Source of the DNA: Micropterus salmoides
Lineage: Eukaryota; Chordata; Actinopteri; Centrarchiformes; Centrarchidae
Assembly (NCBI RefSeq): GCF_014851395.1
Contig: NW_024044681.1
Coordinates: forward strand, 27,817,585 to 27,881,584
Direction of reading: 5' to 3'
DNA: 64,000 bases
Shown: positions 37,801 through 49,252 of the stretch, piece after piece
Layout of the letters: each line of letters opens with the position of its first letter
Numbering within the stretch: the stretch's first letter is position 1
Notes under the pieces: model-generated
Databases searched by the model: none
Told to the model about the DNA's origin: nothing
Seen by the model: the letters and a program-made list of their open reading frames with translations, nothing else
Translations under genes and position numbers: made by a program

Positions 37801-40521
37801 TGCAGTATGCAGCATCATCTCTGAAATTCAATCCCAGCTTTAGTTCAAGCATAATGCTGAAACGGTGCTGCCCTGAAGTAAACGGTGTGTGATTACCGCA
37901 GTGCATATGAAATACAGTTGGAATTTAAAAACTGAGCAAAAATCAAGAGTGGGCAATCTTTATCAAACACTTCAGTCCTCTGATTGTTTTCAGAATGAAT
38001 GCATTCTATAATGGCTGAACAAGGGACAAAAACCTGCTTATAATATGTGCAAAGATTAGTTCTTTGTACTTCTGAAAAACTAAATGTATGTCCTAAGTGC
38101 AACAGAAAATCTGGAGGTTTTATGATTTCATATTTCAGGAGGAACGTAAATGAGTCTTTTAGGGCCTTATGATACTGAACTTGCAGGTCATTTTCCAATG
38201 CTCAAATTTTCAACACAATGCTGCATGCATCTGTGTTCTGTATTTAAAGGTACCCTGTGGTTGGGGTTTCTATTCAGTGTTTCTAATCAAACTGAATTAT
38301 GTGCATTATTTTCTACCTCAGAAAACATTTGGAAAGCCCTTTTTGCATTTTTTGATGTTGGAGAATCTGTGCTGTTCACAGTAATTGTAAATGTTATTTT
38401 ACACTAACTACTTGTTTAAAGACAAATAAATACCACTGTCTGGGTTTGCTCTTTGGGAAAATGCTCTAATGACTGTCTATGATTGCTTGCATGGACAAGA
38501 AGTGACAGATGATGTGATTTACATCAGTAATATGTGAAGGTCTCTAAGTGCATTAAATAGTAATGATGTCTGTGCTATGATAGAATCATTTTGTAAGCAG
38601 CTCACAGAATACAAATACAGACACATAGAAACAGGCTGTGATCGATATCAAACGCACTTTGTGATCAATGTTGGAATTAATTGGGAGTGTCACAAGGACC
38701 AGAGTGCTAAGTTGTCAGATACTGTTTAACAGCTGTTGAGCTGGTGACTGACTCTCACCACCACAACTTGCAGCACTGAATGTTCCCTTTTTTTAAAAGT
38801 CAGGTTGTGTTTTTTCTCTTCTACAGTTCAGTTGCAGGGATGTCAGCTTTGGTTTCGTTTTTTCTGTGTATGTCTTATTGAGTAGTCTTATGTAATACAG
38901 TGTTTCATCACTGATCAATGTTTTATCACTGTTTTATCTTGACCATTGGACAATTACCTAACCACGTTTTTCCCTGTTAATAGAGGACCCCTGAGGTTTA
39001 CTCGGTGTAAAAAAAAGCCTTGAAATGCTGCCCGCAATTTACCACCTCTGCCTCTTGGATCCAGCCTGCCTGGTCCCAGCTCCATTTATTTATAGGAGTG
39101 TTTCAGCACGGCTGTGTACAGTGAGAAAAAGCTTTTGATCTTAAATTGAAGATGCTTTCCACATCTTAGTAAGGAAGGACACTAGTCAATATTTGGCCTG
39201 AGGTTATTTAATTTGGACAAGGAGTTTGATTCATGCATTAAGAATTCCAATTACCCTGTCAAGAGTTGAGCAAGCCCAGAGGAGGCCGTTTTAATAATAC
39301 AGCTTTATCAAACTCTTTAAATTGAGTTTAACATGGACAGGATCATACATTCTGCCTCGGGGAAGGTGATATCCCTTAATTTGTCCTAAACAGTAAACAT
39401 TTAGAAAATCCATGTTTAACTAAAATCACTTGTACAGAATAAATAGTGATGGCTCCTTTCCCTTTTCCTCTTCTCTTAGAGTTATATCCACATTCATAAC
39501 GTTTTTAGGATGCTTTTACAAAACAGGAAGGATGGACAAATACTATTTTTGTTCAATTCCAAATCATCTTAGAGATACTCTACACACACAAAAAAGTTAT
39601 GTACGTTGTTGGTCTTCTGATTTCAATTTATATCAATCAGTTATCAAAAGGAAGAGTCATTATACACCATAATGATGCCGTTTAAAAACAAATGAACAGT
39701 TAAAAATTGCTAAGTTTCCACATTTGTATGCTACTCATGATGAGTAGGTCCCTTTCTTCTGTCAAATAATGTTGTGGTCAAGTATAAATCTAGCATATGT
39801 CTGATGTGCAGGTGGTCACAGCTGGACCTCCTGTCTTGCCATTCCTGAATCTATTCCACAAAGATATTACAGAGATCTGAGCTGCTGTCAGATATTTCCA
39901 ATTCCGTCTTATCAGTGGAAAGAATGATGTCTGGCACGGCAAACAAAGTATGAGTAAAGTCCCTAAATAAAGCATGAAATTGACGGGATGCCTGTCTAAG
40001 TGAGGCACCACAGAGCCATAGAATCTTTTCCAGCACAGGTACAGCTGGTCACCTCCAGACTGCACGCCTCCCATTTGGACTCCCATTAAAGTGCCCGGCA
40101 CTCTGAGTCAACACTTTTAATGCAGAAAATGACTTCATTCATTTTCCATTATAAGAACCACGTTTTAAAATCTGCCTACACAATGCGCTGCTCATTTTCC
40201 TGCTTCTTCACAGATGAATTTGCATACATTGGGCCATAGAAGACGAAGAACTTCCCCCATTTTAGACATTTGGTCATGGTAGTGTTCAAGTATGGGATAA
40301 AAAGGAGTAAGCAATTTACTTCACCATACGTCAGCTTTCAAAAGCTGGTTCAGAAATCCAGACACGTAACATACTTATAACCCTGCAGATTATTCGGTGA
40401 CTGACTTATATGTTGATGAGCGCGCGTGTGTGTATTTGTGCATGTATGTCTGCATGTGCTGGAGAGTACATAACAGAAATCAGCTGCAACACTGAAATTT
40501 TAAGAAAGCCATTTAACTCAC

Positions 40522-40596
40522 CAGGGAACTGGTAGCTGTAGCTGGGTGCAAATCCAGTGTATCCGCGGCCATACGTTGCCACAATATTAGGGTAAC
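40522..40596 (-). CDS. msi2: msi2 exon: Tyr/Gly-rich C-terminal segment
   Basis: This 75-bp exon has a strong polypyrimidine tract ending in attaaag before 40596 and donor gtgagt after 40522. It reads YPNIVATYGRGYTGFAP and then SYSYQFP, with the first codon split with the previous exon and the last Gly split with the next. Mammalian MSI2 has the same segment with YPGFAPSYGYQFP (memory), so this copy differs at a few positions. The segment is low-complexity and aromatic/Gly-rich, beyond RRM2. A (CA)n tract at 40685-40710 reads as (UG)n in the transcript and lies about 90 nt upstream of the acceptor. Open frame past the donor (ELNGFLKI) is intronic read-through. Confidence 0.96.
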
Positions 40597-40684
40597 CTTT
40601 AATAGAGAGGAGAGAGATTAAAGAGATGAGAAGAGAACTAGAAATAACATGTATATTATATTTAAAGATGTGATACCAATATGG

Positions 40685-40710
40685 CACACACACACACACA
40701 CACACACACA
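40685..40710. repeat. (CA)n microsatellite near msi2 acceptor
   Basis: About 13 CA units. In the msi2 transcript (minus strand) this is a (UG)n run lying about 90 nt upstream of the 3' splice site at 40597. Confidence 0.95.
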
Positions 40711-41455
40711 ACACTGAGATATGACTACTTATATATCAAATTTGAGAGGGAAACAGATCACGAAAGGCTAGCTTTAAAAACTCCTGGAGATCCAAATGTT
40801 ATAAACAATAATCAGAATTTCATCAGAATTAAATATGAGCCTGAAATAGTTAAGAGTAAGTATTACATTTTGGAACAATACTTTTCATGCTTTGTCTGGA
40901 AAAACAAAAAACTGCAATAAGCAAGAAATGATTTATTTTCATGCTTCAAGCCAAATAAAAATGTGCCATGTATTTATAGCTCATAATGTTGATGGTAAAC
41001 AACATTTGCTTTGTGTGAAGTTTGACAACAAGCACTACCAATCACTGGTCAACTGTCACAATTGCATTAACCTCTCTTGGTCTTGGCTGCTCTTGTTGTT
41101 TGTCCTACAGGACTTTGTTTTAGGGGTGCTTCCGGATCATGAGATCTCAGCATTTCATTTAGTGAGTAAAACGTTTTTATAACCTACAAGAATAATGGCC
41201 ACAACTATAAAAATATGGCCCAGATTGTAAAAGAATTTTCTTTCTATGGAAGCAGACTGGTGATTTAAAAGGTGAGTATTCCATAGCTGCTAATATTTTA
41301 CACAATCTCTCTTGAAACTAAGCAAATTACCCTTCATGGATTGATAACCTGTTCCATTATGTTTTAACACAGTTAAAAATACGTCAACAGGAGCACCAGA
41401 GCAGTTAATTGATAGTTGTTGTTGTTGGTTTTTTTTTACTGATTCCCTTTTTATT

Positions 41456-41575
41456 GGGGTTGGGTATCAAGAACTGGTTCCAAATTTGTGCTGTTTCTCT
41501 AAGGGTTGAAACCCAAAGCCTTGATAAGCTCCAGAACAAATAGAACTGGTTCTATATAACTGTTTAATTAATTTT
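41456..41575 (+). mobile_element. Solitary hAT-type transposon end
   Basis: GGGGTTGGGTATCAAGAACT followed by GGTTCCAAATT closely matches the terminal sequence of the hAT derivative at 48381-49252 (left end TTGGGAATTGGTTCCAAATT; right end, minus strand, TAGGGTTGGGTATC). Only one end is recognised; the other boundary was not found. Confidence 0.45.
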
Positions 41576-42799
41576 CATTTTTTATTCAACCATAAGTTCT
41601 CTGCCATTTTTATAGTTCAGTGTAATAACACTTTATAGCAGGCGCCTTGAAGTTGTGTTGTTTATGTTGAGTATGAGTATCTTTAGCATAGCAGAAAGGT
41701 TAATGTGTTAATATGGCTAGATGCAGTTTGTTAGGAAGATGCTGTGGACAAGAAGGTGATAGCTGCTCCTCGTTTGAACCTCCAGCACGGCATTCATTTA
41801 TTTGTGTGTTGCTGTATTGTTTAAAACTGAATTTAAAACTAACTTATTATTGGCAGTTATCTCATGTGTTCCCAAGGCAACTGATGTTTATATGGGAATC
41901 CTAAGCATGTGCTAAATGTGTTTAACCAATCAGATTGCTTAAAAACAATAATTAACAACAATCATCAAGTGAGAGTTTCAAGCATCTTCCTCTCACCTAA
42001 CTCCAGTGTTTGAATTACAGGGGAGCTGGGGCAGGGGCGGGAGGTGGGAGTGGGGGGGGGGGGATCTGTAAGCTTGGAGGGGTCTCAAAAAACCGATAAA
42101 TAACCATTAGTACAAGGACGGGTTCACACCACCACCAGTGTGTTTCCTTTGGGTTGGTGTGACTGGCAGTCTGGCAACTCAAAAGAGGGGGTTTCAAATA
42201 ATATTTCTGATTTATCAGAATACGTTTTATTACCAAATACACTTTAATACTTTTAGTATTAAAAATACCATAACAACAAATACTTATAATAATTATTATT
42301 ATTATATGTAATATTTATTCTTGATGAAAGGATAGCACCTTTTGATATTGAACTTTTTATGTATGTAGTATGTAAGGCTATATATGCATTAATTCCTTCA
42401 TTCAAGGAGATACATATGGGTTATGTAAACAGGGCCTGCTTTTATCCTTAACTAGCCTATTTGCAGGGGCCAACTTTGTGATTTTTGTATGTTTGCAATG
42501 TGGCCCATTTACTTCGCTGGTCCACTTTGTATGACAAATGCAAACAAGTCGTGGTATGAACTGTGATAAGACCATCTAATGCAGAGCTTCTTCCTCAAAA
42601 TGCCTGCTCTATTAAATTATTGAACACCCCCTGAGTTACAAGATGTTCATATGCGGGACCATCTAAAATGTGCCCATGTGCGCTTCAGACCAACACCAAC
42701 ATGAACCCGATGGTGCACCATGATGTACGATACCCAGGTAGAAATTTGGAGAAGATTGTTGTCTGTCCAATAAACTAAACGACATTTCTGCCACTTAGC

Positions 42800-43100
42800 T
42801 ATAGAGGGTATGCGCATGATCTCACAGAACACAGTTACGCTCACTGAGTGGCAGAAAGACGAGCAGCAGTGTTTGCTTGAATCAGCTAAAACACAAACAA
42901 CACATTTAAAATGGGAAAGAGCTGGACCGCTGGTTCTTTGGTAAGCAGTAAGGATCACTGTTGAGTCCGACCCTTTAATTTGAGCAAATAATCACTTGTT
43001 TTACTCCCGGTTTGCTAAACGTAGCCATGGTAACAGATGTTTTGCCACTCAGTCCAGCGTGTTCTGGAAGGGGAAGTGACATCAACGCATACCCTCTATT
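42800..43100. mobile_element. Small foldback element with about 58-bp imperfect arms
   Basis: The left arm (42800-42854) reads ATAGAGGGTATGCGCATGAT, then CAGAACACAGTTACGCTCAC and TGAGTGGCA. The right arm (43042-43100) on the opposite strand reads AATAGAGGGTATGCGTTGAT, then CCAGAACACGCTGGACTGAG and TGGCA. The central part includes ATGGGAAAGAGCTGGACCGC (MGKSWTAG), followed by a short open stretch that could be the first codons of a transposase. No second motif supports that. AT-rich palindromic sequence (TTGTTTAAAATTTGGAAAAT) follows at 43099-43127. Confidence 0.55.
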
Positions 43101-44448
43101 GTTTAAAATTTGGAAAATTTAAACAATGTATCCTTCTCGCAGGGGCTGTTGATAAGGCTTGTGTAACATAACATAATAATGCTTGTGATTTCTGGATTCC
43201 ATGTGTTATTTTGTAGACCTACGCATATTTATCAGAAAACATTCACATATCCATTTGGGAAGTTTACAAAATATTGACAGTGGTATGTGGAATCACAGAT
43301 TGGGCCTTTTATGTGGTGGATTTCTCATATCAAAGGGGCTATAATCATAAAGTTCATGAACAGCTATAACAACATTTCTCATACAGTTTAAGTAGATACA
43401 TTTGTGATATACCAGTACTAGATATTCAAGATTAGTTAATCTTGCTTTTTTTCCCTTTTACAACTGAGGTTAAGTCTAACCATAGCTACTGAATTATAAA
43501 ACTTGCTGAGGCTGGCAAATGTGACTACAAACTGTAATCTGCAAACCAAAGCCAAAGTCTATGTGAGGGTACAGACTTGTTTAGAAGTTGTGTTTTCCCT
43601 GGGTGGATGGAGAGTTGCAATAAATTTAAGAGTAGCAGATGTATTGTTCATCTGCTGTCGTGATTCTTATTACAACCACAGACCCACCAGTTAATTAGCA
43701 GGACAGTTTTCAGACAGAAGCAGCTGTGGGCAACATATTGAGAAACGGGGTGTGAGCGAGCAGGCAGAAGTGGGATACAGACAAAACAAGGAAGTTGAGA
43801 AGAGTGGGTGGGTGAGAGAGTGAGCCCATGTGTGAGTCAGTAAGAATTTGAGCACCATCAAAGGTAATATAAACATAATTAACCCTCTAATTATGGTATA
43901 TGTCTCAGTCTTTATCTGTTTTCCTCAAGCTATTATCACCTTCAACCATAAGTCTGGACTAAATTACCTAATAAAAGGAAGTCCTTTAGGCCAGGAATAA
44001 ATCACTGGAGCCATCCTTGATAACTCTTCCTTCATTGTGTGTAAGCTACACCTCAGAAACTGACCTCGGAAACCTCTTTCAGGCTTCTGTGTCCTCAGCT
44101 CTCGTTAGATATGTACCAGCCTGATAAACTGCCTGCAGCCACATTACCATCTGAATGTCTAAAATGTAATTTTTGGGCTGTGAATTCCAAATTCAAGACT
44201 AATAGAGCTTACATTAAACACAACATGATGAGATATTTCTAAATAATAACTAATTAAATAACTATACAATACATATACTGTATCACACTGCTGTTCTGGA
44301 GCAAGTATAGAGCTTGATACATTTCATGCAAAAATGGTATACATGCGGTTGTATATATGTGTCTAAAGCAGGAAGGCGTCAACACCTATTTTGCATGCAT
44401 GCACATTTGTGTGTGATTATGTGCGTGAGTGTATGTAGGCTATGTGCG

Positions 44449-44475
44449 TGTGGTTGTGTGTGTGTGTGTGTGTAT
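44449..44475. repeat. (TG)n microsatellite
   Basis: About a dozen TG units in a longer GT-rich region (44400-44505). Confidence 0.85.
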
Positions 44476-45229
44476 GGGTGTGAGCATGTGTGTGGATGCT
44501 CTGTTCTGTATGCCTCAGAGCCTGTGCCAGCTGGAATCAGAAAGGTTGACCTTGGTCATAAATATCTAATCAGTGTTTGCTGTCCATGAAAAAGTTCAAT
44601 TTATTCCTGACCCAATGGGAAAATGCCTCTCCCAGACCCGTTCCCCTCTCTCGCAGACAAAAAGAAATACAACTCAGAGAGGCGATGAGGGGAACCTTAA
44701 CCTGGTATGGATGAAGTAGGACGGAGAAAAAATAAAAAAATAAAAATCCTCATCAGCTGCTGATGAGAAGTCATCACCAGGAAGCTACAGATGGATAGCT
44801 TTCACAAAGCCCCTCATTGTTTGTTTGGTCTGAAAAGAACTGTGATACGATACAATGAAAAGCTATCATGAACCGCAAAATATTGGATATTATGTGTTTG
44901 ATACTGTCTTACTGTCAAACACAATAAATGCCAAACTAAAATTGCTGGCTTAGATACCGTGGCTCCTCACACTCTCTTATTTCAACATTTTCTGAAATGG
45001 CACAACCATTTTCCTAGTCTGACGTACTGCATTACAATGGGCTTCACATTACTAAATGAAGAATTTGCTGCCAGATGTGTGCACTGAGTGTCTAAGGCGA
45101 GAGCTATAGAGAGGAATATGAAAGTGTCGGGAAAGTGGATTAAGATACATGCTAAGTTAAGCTACTATCTCATGAAATTCTTAGTATGTGCATATCTACA
45201 AATATTGCAAGAGAGTGGGAGGAAAGAAG

Positions 45230-45650
45230 AAAGAACGAGACTAAATGAAGCCTGCCATTGTGTCTGGCCTGTTGGCAGCCTCTTAGTGCTCTTATTTGCC
45301 TTATTAATATGCATGCTAATGTACCTATTTTATGGCTCAACAGTTCTGATTCACTTTAAAATCAATTATCCATCTGGTACACCCATACCTCGCCTAGGCT
45401 CAAATGTGTATTAATTTCAGCAAACATACATCGGGTGCAACACAATAAAGATAAATGCCTCGATTAGAGGCAGTAAACAAAGGAGATAGGGATGGCATTA
45501 ATGAGATTTGGCACAAAAGGAGCTTACACTTTCTTAAATAATGAGCCTAGGGTCCCTTTTTCCAAATGCAAATTATATAAAGGAATGTTTCGCTGTCCTT
45601 GTTCCAATTTCATTTAGATAAGAGTGTCTCCAAACAAGTTGGCTGTTAAT
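45230..45650. promoter_or_regulatory. Candidate conserved non-coding element
   Basis: Unique sequence rich in short AT core motifs (TTATTAATATGCATGCTAAT near 45299, GGCATTAATGAGATTTGGC near 45493). It lacks repeats and coding potential and lies in an intron of a developmental RNA-binding gene. The call rests on composition and context only; no alignment supports it. Confidence 0.25.
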
Positions 45651-46310
45651 ATTCTCACATGAGCACATCACTGCCTTTCTGCCTGCCGTCTCCCAATGGA
45701 GGGGAAGAGTGCTGTCCTCTTCACAGACACATTAGTCTGTAATAAGTTCTGAAAAGTTCACTGTGCTTGTTAAATGCTTCTAACAGATGAGATGCAAGTG
45801 AACGACTTAGACAGAGCTGACAGAAGAACTTGGCCAGTCTCAGCAACACTTTTACCTCAAACAGCTCCATTTTCAGTTTCATGGCTGGGTCAACCTGGAA
45901 ATAACCCTGACAATTTATGCAACTGTATGTGGATAGATGGACACATACAGATAGATAGATAAATGGATAAATAATATAAAAAATTTGTTTTATTTGTTAA
46001 AAAAAAGCTCAATAATTGGTTATATCCACTGGTTCATGTCCTTGTTATAAAGAAAATGCAAAACAAACAATTGCTAAATACTGTATGACTTGCTATCGAC
46101 TTTCAAAGCCGCTTCAAACATTACGTTACCAAGTACAGATAAAAATGCATGACTGTGGCTCTGCCTGCACCTGCTACGGGGAGGGAGGGGGTCTCTTACA
46201 ATCAGCTGCATGTCTCTTTTGCTTTTGAAGGAAAAAATAAATCTTTTATGTAAGGGCAAATCCATTTGGTTGGGTCGCACATACAAATTATATGCATAGG
46301 AAATGTGAAT

Positions 46311-46366
46311 GACAGACAGACAGACAGACAGAGAGAGATACCTAGAGAAAGAGAGAGAGGGAGGGA
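46311..46366. repeat. GACA tetranucleotide and purine-rich simple repeat
   Basis: GACAGACAGACAGACAGACA passes into a GAGA/GGGA purine tract to about 46370. Confidence 0.9.
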
Positions 46367-46529
46367 GAGAGCGCAATAGTGTTAAATAAAAAGGGCCACA
46401 GGCATGGGCTGGATGGTAATGAAGAGGGGTGGGCCAGCAGCTGAGGTCCCTGTAGATGAGATCTCTCCCTGACATGTGTGTCCCCTTCATTACCCATTAA
46501 GGGGGGCACAGTGATGAATCCTTAATATG

Positions 46530-46720
46530 ACATTACACCAATTTTCCTCTTCATTTAGCCTGATAATGTGCTGGTCTGCTCCTATATGCCCAGGGGCTGC
46601 CTGTACCAGACGCGACCAGAAATAGACCACAGTGGCCACTGGTGGCACACCTTGAAGCAGCCTAATTAGGGGCAGCGCCTACCTAATGGGGCTATCTAGA
46701 CGAGAGTTTGCATGAGTTGA
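46530..46720. promoter_or_regulatory. Candidate conserved non-coding element close to an msi2 exon
   Basis: A GC-balanced, non-repetitive block with CCTAATTAGGGGCAGCGCC and ACCTAATGGGGCTATCTAGA lies about 220 bp downstream, in gene sense, of the exon ending at 46943. Such TAATTA cores resemble homeodomain sites. Function is inferred only. Confidence 0.25.
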
Positions 46721-46942
46721 TTTTTTTTAGAAGGCAGAAATTGATGACTGAACGGTGTGCATGTCTGACATGTCCGCTTATTTGAAACCTGCTTAAAAAT
46801 TTGGCACTTTTAAAATTAAGAAATTTATTCCTGTTGCTTGATGGACCTTTTCAGCATGATTTCAAATAAAGGACATAGATCACTTGTGTGGGTATTTGCA
46901 TTTGTGTGCGTTTTTGTGTAAGTGGGTGTGTGTATGACTTAC

Positions 46943-47057
46943 TCAGCATGCCCATCCCCAGCATGAAGGCATCCATGGTGTAGGGCAGACCCCTGGCTCG
47001 CCCTCGTGTACCTGGTGGGAACATCACCTCCTTGGGCTGGGCCTTCTTACATTCTAC
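46943..47057 (-). CDS. msi2: msi2 exon: RRM2 C-terminal flank and linker
   Basis: This 115-bp exon has its acceptor at tctacatag before 47057 and a consensus donor gtaagt after 46943. It starts in frame 0 and encodes 38 codons plus one base. It opens with [16 protein letters not shown] and continues [18 protein letters not shown], ending GMGML. The [11 protein letters not shown] stretch is the last strand and C-terminal tail of RRM2. The linker with [16 protein letters not shown] matches Musashi-2 rather than Musashi-1. The final base is A, so with the next exon's GT the junction codon is AGT (Ser), where mammalian MSI2 (from memory) has Gly in MLGYPN. The acceptor is preceded by a GT/T-rich pyrimidine tract. 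Confidence 0.97.
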
Positions 47058-48380
47058 CTATGTAGACAGACAAACACACAAACACAAGCACACGTACACA
47101 CAAACACACACAGAGACAAAGCATTAGACTGTGGTACACAACCAGACAGATCTGACAGGGCTGTCTCAGCTCTTTAAGGTGGTTTTCTATTTGACTTGCA
47201 CAGCGCTACATGTTTTCCATAGAGAAAAACAAGACTGAGTCAATCTGAGCACCTCACATTTTAGAGGAAAGTCTCTAAGGAAAACTTACAATCATGCTCC
47301 TCCTGCATTAAAGCAAAGGTTGTTGCTCCAGTGAGCATGTGCCCAGTGCCTCAGGGAAATACAAGCTTAATTCTTTCCAAGAGTTTCTGAGACATCAAGG
47401 TAAGAGAAGCGCTGTTCTGCAATGCCATTACCACAATCTCACTGTGTGGCAGTATGTTCAGTTTCTTTGTGAAAGGCAGTTCTTTGTATGCATGCAATAT
47501 CTCTTGACAAAATACGTCCACTGTTTGTTTCATTTAATTTAAGTCTTGCCAGGGCAGTGTGTTTAAAAATCTGAAGCTGGTCAAAAAAACCCACTCTTTT
47601 AAAACTGAAAATGGATATTCTTTGTGTCTGTCTATCTGTGCATTGTGTATTTGTCTACTAGGCTGTAGTCCCTGGTGTCCCACAGTCCAATTCCACCTGC
47701 AGCACTCATCTCTCTCGCCTTTCTTTCTCTCACTCCAGTTCTCACACATACAGGTTTGTTCATTTCCCATCTTGCAAGACTGACATCTCCTCCTCCTACA
47801 TAACACATATCAAATGAGGGATGTGACAGGGGCAGATGAGGAGAAGGAGGAAGATGAGAGTGCTATTTACCACATATCTATTCTATCTCGATGAATTTTA
47901 GAGAAGCACGATTGGCTGACAAGGGTGGCATGGTCTTGTGTCTCTTGGTTGTTCTTTGGTAGGCTGAGTCTGTTCACCATGCTGCACAATCTATTTGCTC
48001 CACTGCCTGCTTGGCATCAGCCTGTCCATCTGTTTGTCTGTTTGCCTCCTGGCTCTTGCCTGCTTCTCCCTACTGCCGCCACTTAAGCAGGGCTTTCTCG
48101 GCTGCTGCGATTCACATGTCATCCTGGCCTGCTGCACAAGACAGGCTACTGCGCCAGTGCTGTGTTCACCTCAACCAAGGTACAGCCCGGCATCCATACA
48201 AATAGGCTCGCAACACTGACAGGCCAGCGGTGCACATTACTATTCACACTCATTCACACACGCACGGTGGTAGACACAACATGCTTTCGCAAGTTGCCAA
48301 ATGGAAATAAAACTTAATGTCTATACAAAGATGCAGTGTTAAATGAATGGTTTAATAGTAGCTGTATAGCAGGAGATAGC

Positions 48381-49252
48381 TAGGATTGGGAATTGGTTCC
48401 AAATTATAACACACTACAAAATTCCATAAATGGTCCCAGTTAAAAAATAATAAATGGTCATTTTGATTCTGCTTATCGGTTCCTAAACACAATAACCCTT
48501 TACTATTGCAAATAAAGGCTACATATGGGCAAGGACGTCGTGGCTACATAATGGACCTGTCTACATAATGTTGAAACTTGTGCAAGCGTACGTCGGTGGG
48601 TCTGCGGTTGGCTCTCTGACTCTGCAGGTCGAAGACATTGCAACAGTGTGTCGATTTGTTTAGATACAAGTATGTGTGGCTAACGTCACAAAAGTAGTGA
48701 CAAAGGGACCGTGGTAAACACTCAAAGGTTTGGCTTAATTAGAAAACGACAGGACAAAGTGCAATGCATGTGGGAAGCTAATTTGCTGTAATACAGGTTG
48801 CACCTCAAATTTGACCAAACATTTAAGGCAGCACGGTGTTGATCTAAAAGACTTTTCAGTGTTTGATGTCTTGCGGTCTCCCAGTCCAAGTGCGTCATCT
48901 CTAGCACCTACATTGGAGCCAGGGATACCAAGCCACGAAACTCACTCTCTGGCAATAAAGGGAAAGATGACACAAGAGAAAATACCACAGCATCCACAAG
49001 AAAATGTATACACTGACTGTGGAGCATATGTTTTTATTGTATGTATTTACTTTGTGAATGACATTGAATTAACTGGTTTTAATGAAACAATAAAAGGAAA
49101 CGCTTAAAAAAATAAAGATATTTTTGATATATAAACATTTGAGCTCCCGCTTTATTTTTTTCACTACATTGGAATTGAAATTGGGAATCAATAAGAACCA
49201 GAATTGATAAACAGAATCGGTATTGATAAAATTCAAATGATACCCAACCCTA
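48381..49252 (+). mobile_element. hAT transposon internal-deletion derivative
   Basis: The left end TAGGATTGGGAATTGGTTCC and the right end (minus strand, from 49252) TAGGGTTGGGTATCATTTGA are related inverted termini. The flanking 8-mers GAGATAGC (48373-48380) and CAGAGAGC (49253-49260) agree at six of eight positions, as expected for an aged 8-bp hAT target-site duplication. The interior keeps a BED zinc-finger fragment and a polyadenylation-like AATAAA at 49088 and 49111. The catalytic domain is absent, so the copy is non-autonomous. Confidence 0.7.
48739..49107 (+). pseudogene. BED-type zinc-finger N-terminus of a hAT transposase
   Basis: An open frame of 122 codons follows an in-frame TAA at 48736-48738. 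It contains RTKCNACGKLICC, then GCTSNLTKHLRQHGVDL, giving the C-x2-C ... H-x3-H metal ligands and the T-S-N-L-x-K-H-L helix typical of BED fingers in hAT transposases. After a Ser/Pro-rich stretch it ends at 49107, with no RNase-H-like DDE domain and no dimerisation region. It is thus an N-terminal remnant, probably created by internal deletion. The start codon is lost or lies upstream of the stop. BED fingers bind the transposon ends or host promoters; nothing here indicates domestication. Confidence 0.65.

Larger units (their letters stand above)
18144..40521 (-). other. msi2 intron between exons 40596-40522 and 18143-18024
   Basis: The largest intron visible, 22.4 kb. Recognised contents are an integrase relic (about 26030-26720), TTCAAATTCAG repeats (27655-27895), a tRNA-derived SINE (about 28850-29015), a direct duplication (31668-31810 and 34631-34810) and an SGNH-like LINE fragment (about 32375-32660). 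The stretch 18200-26000 has no supported gene; parts of it (19260-19460 and 20330-20650) look like candidate conserved non-coding sequence. The stretches 29020-31600 and 34820-40500 likewise show no gene. The long chance frames in 19600-20200 and 30480-31014 have no recognisable domain. Confidence 0.85.
40597..46942 (-). other. msi2 intron between exons 47057-46943 and 40596-40522
   Basis: A 6.3-kb intron. It holds a (CA)n tract at 40685-40710, a solitary hAT-type end (about 41456-41575), a G-run at about 42051-42063, a foldback element (42800-43100), TG repeats at 44449-44475 and GACA repeats at 46311-46332. The stretches 45230-45650 and 46530-46720 contain TAATTA-type AT motifs in otherwise non-repetitive sequence and are candidates for conserved non-coding elements. 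No gene was found. Confidence 0.85.

Noticed and set aside
40406..40521. Longer form of the exon ending at 40522 (read-through to ELNGFLKI)
   Set aside because: A strong gtgagt donor at 40521 and the phase match to the next exon show that this is intronic.
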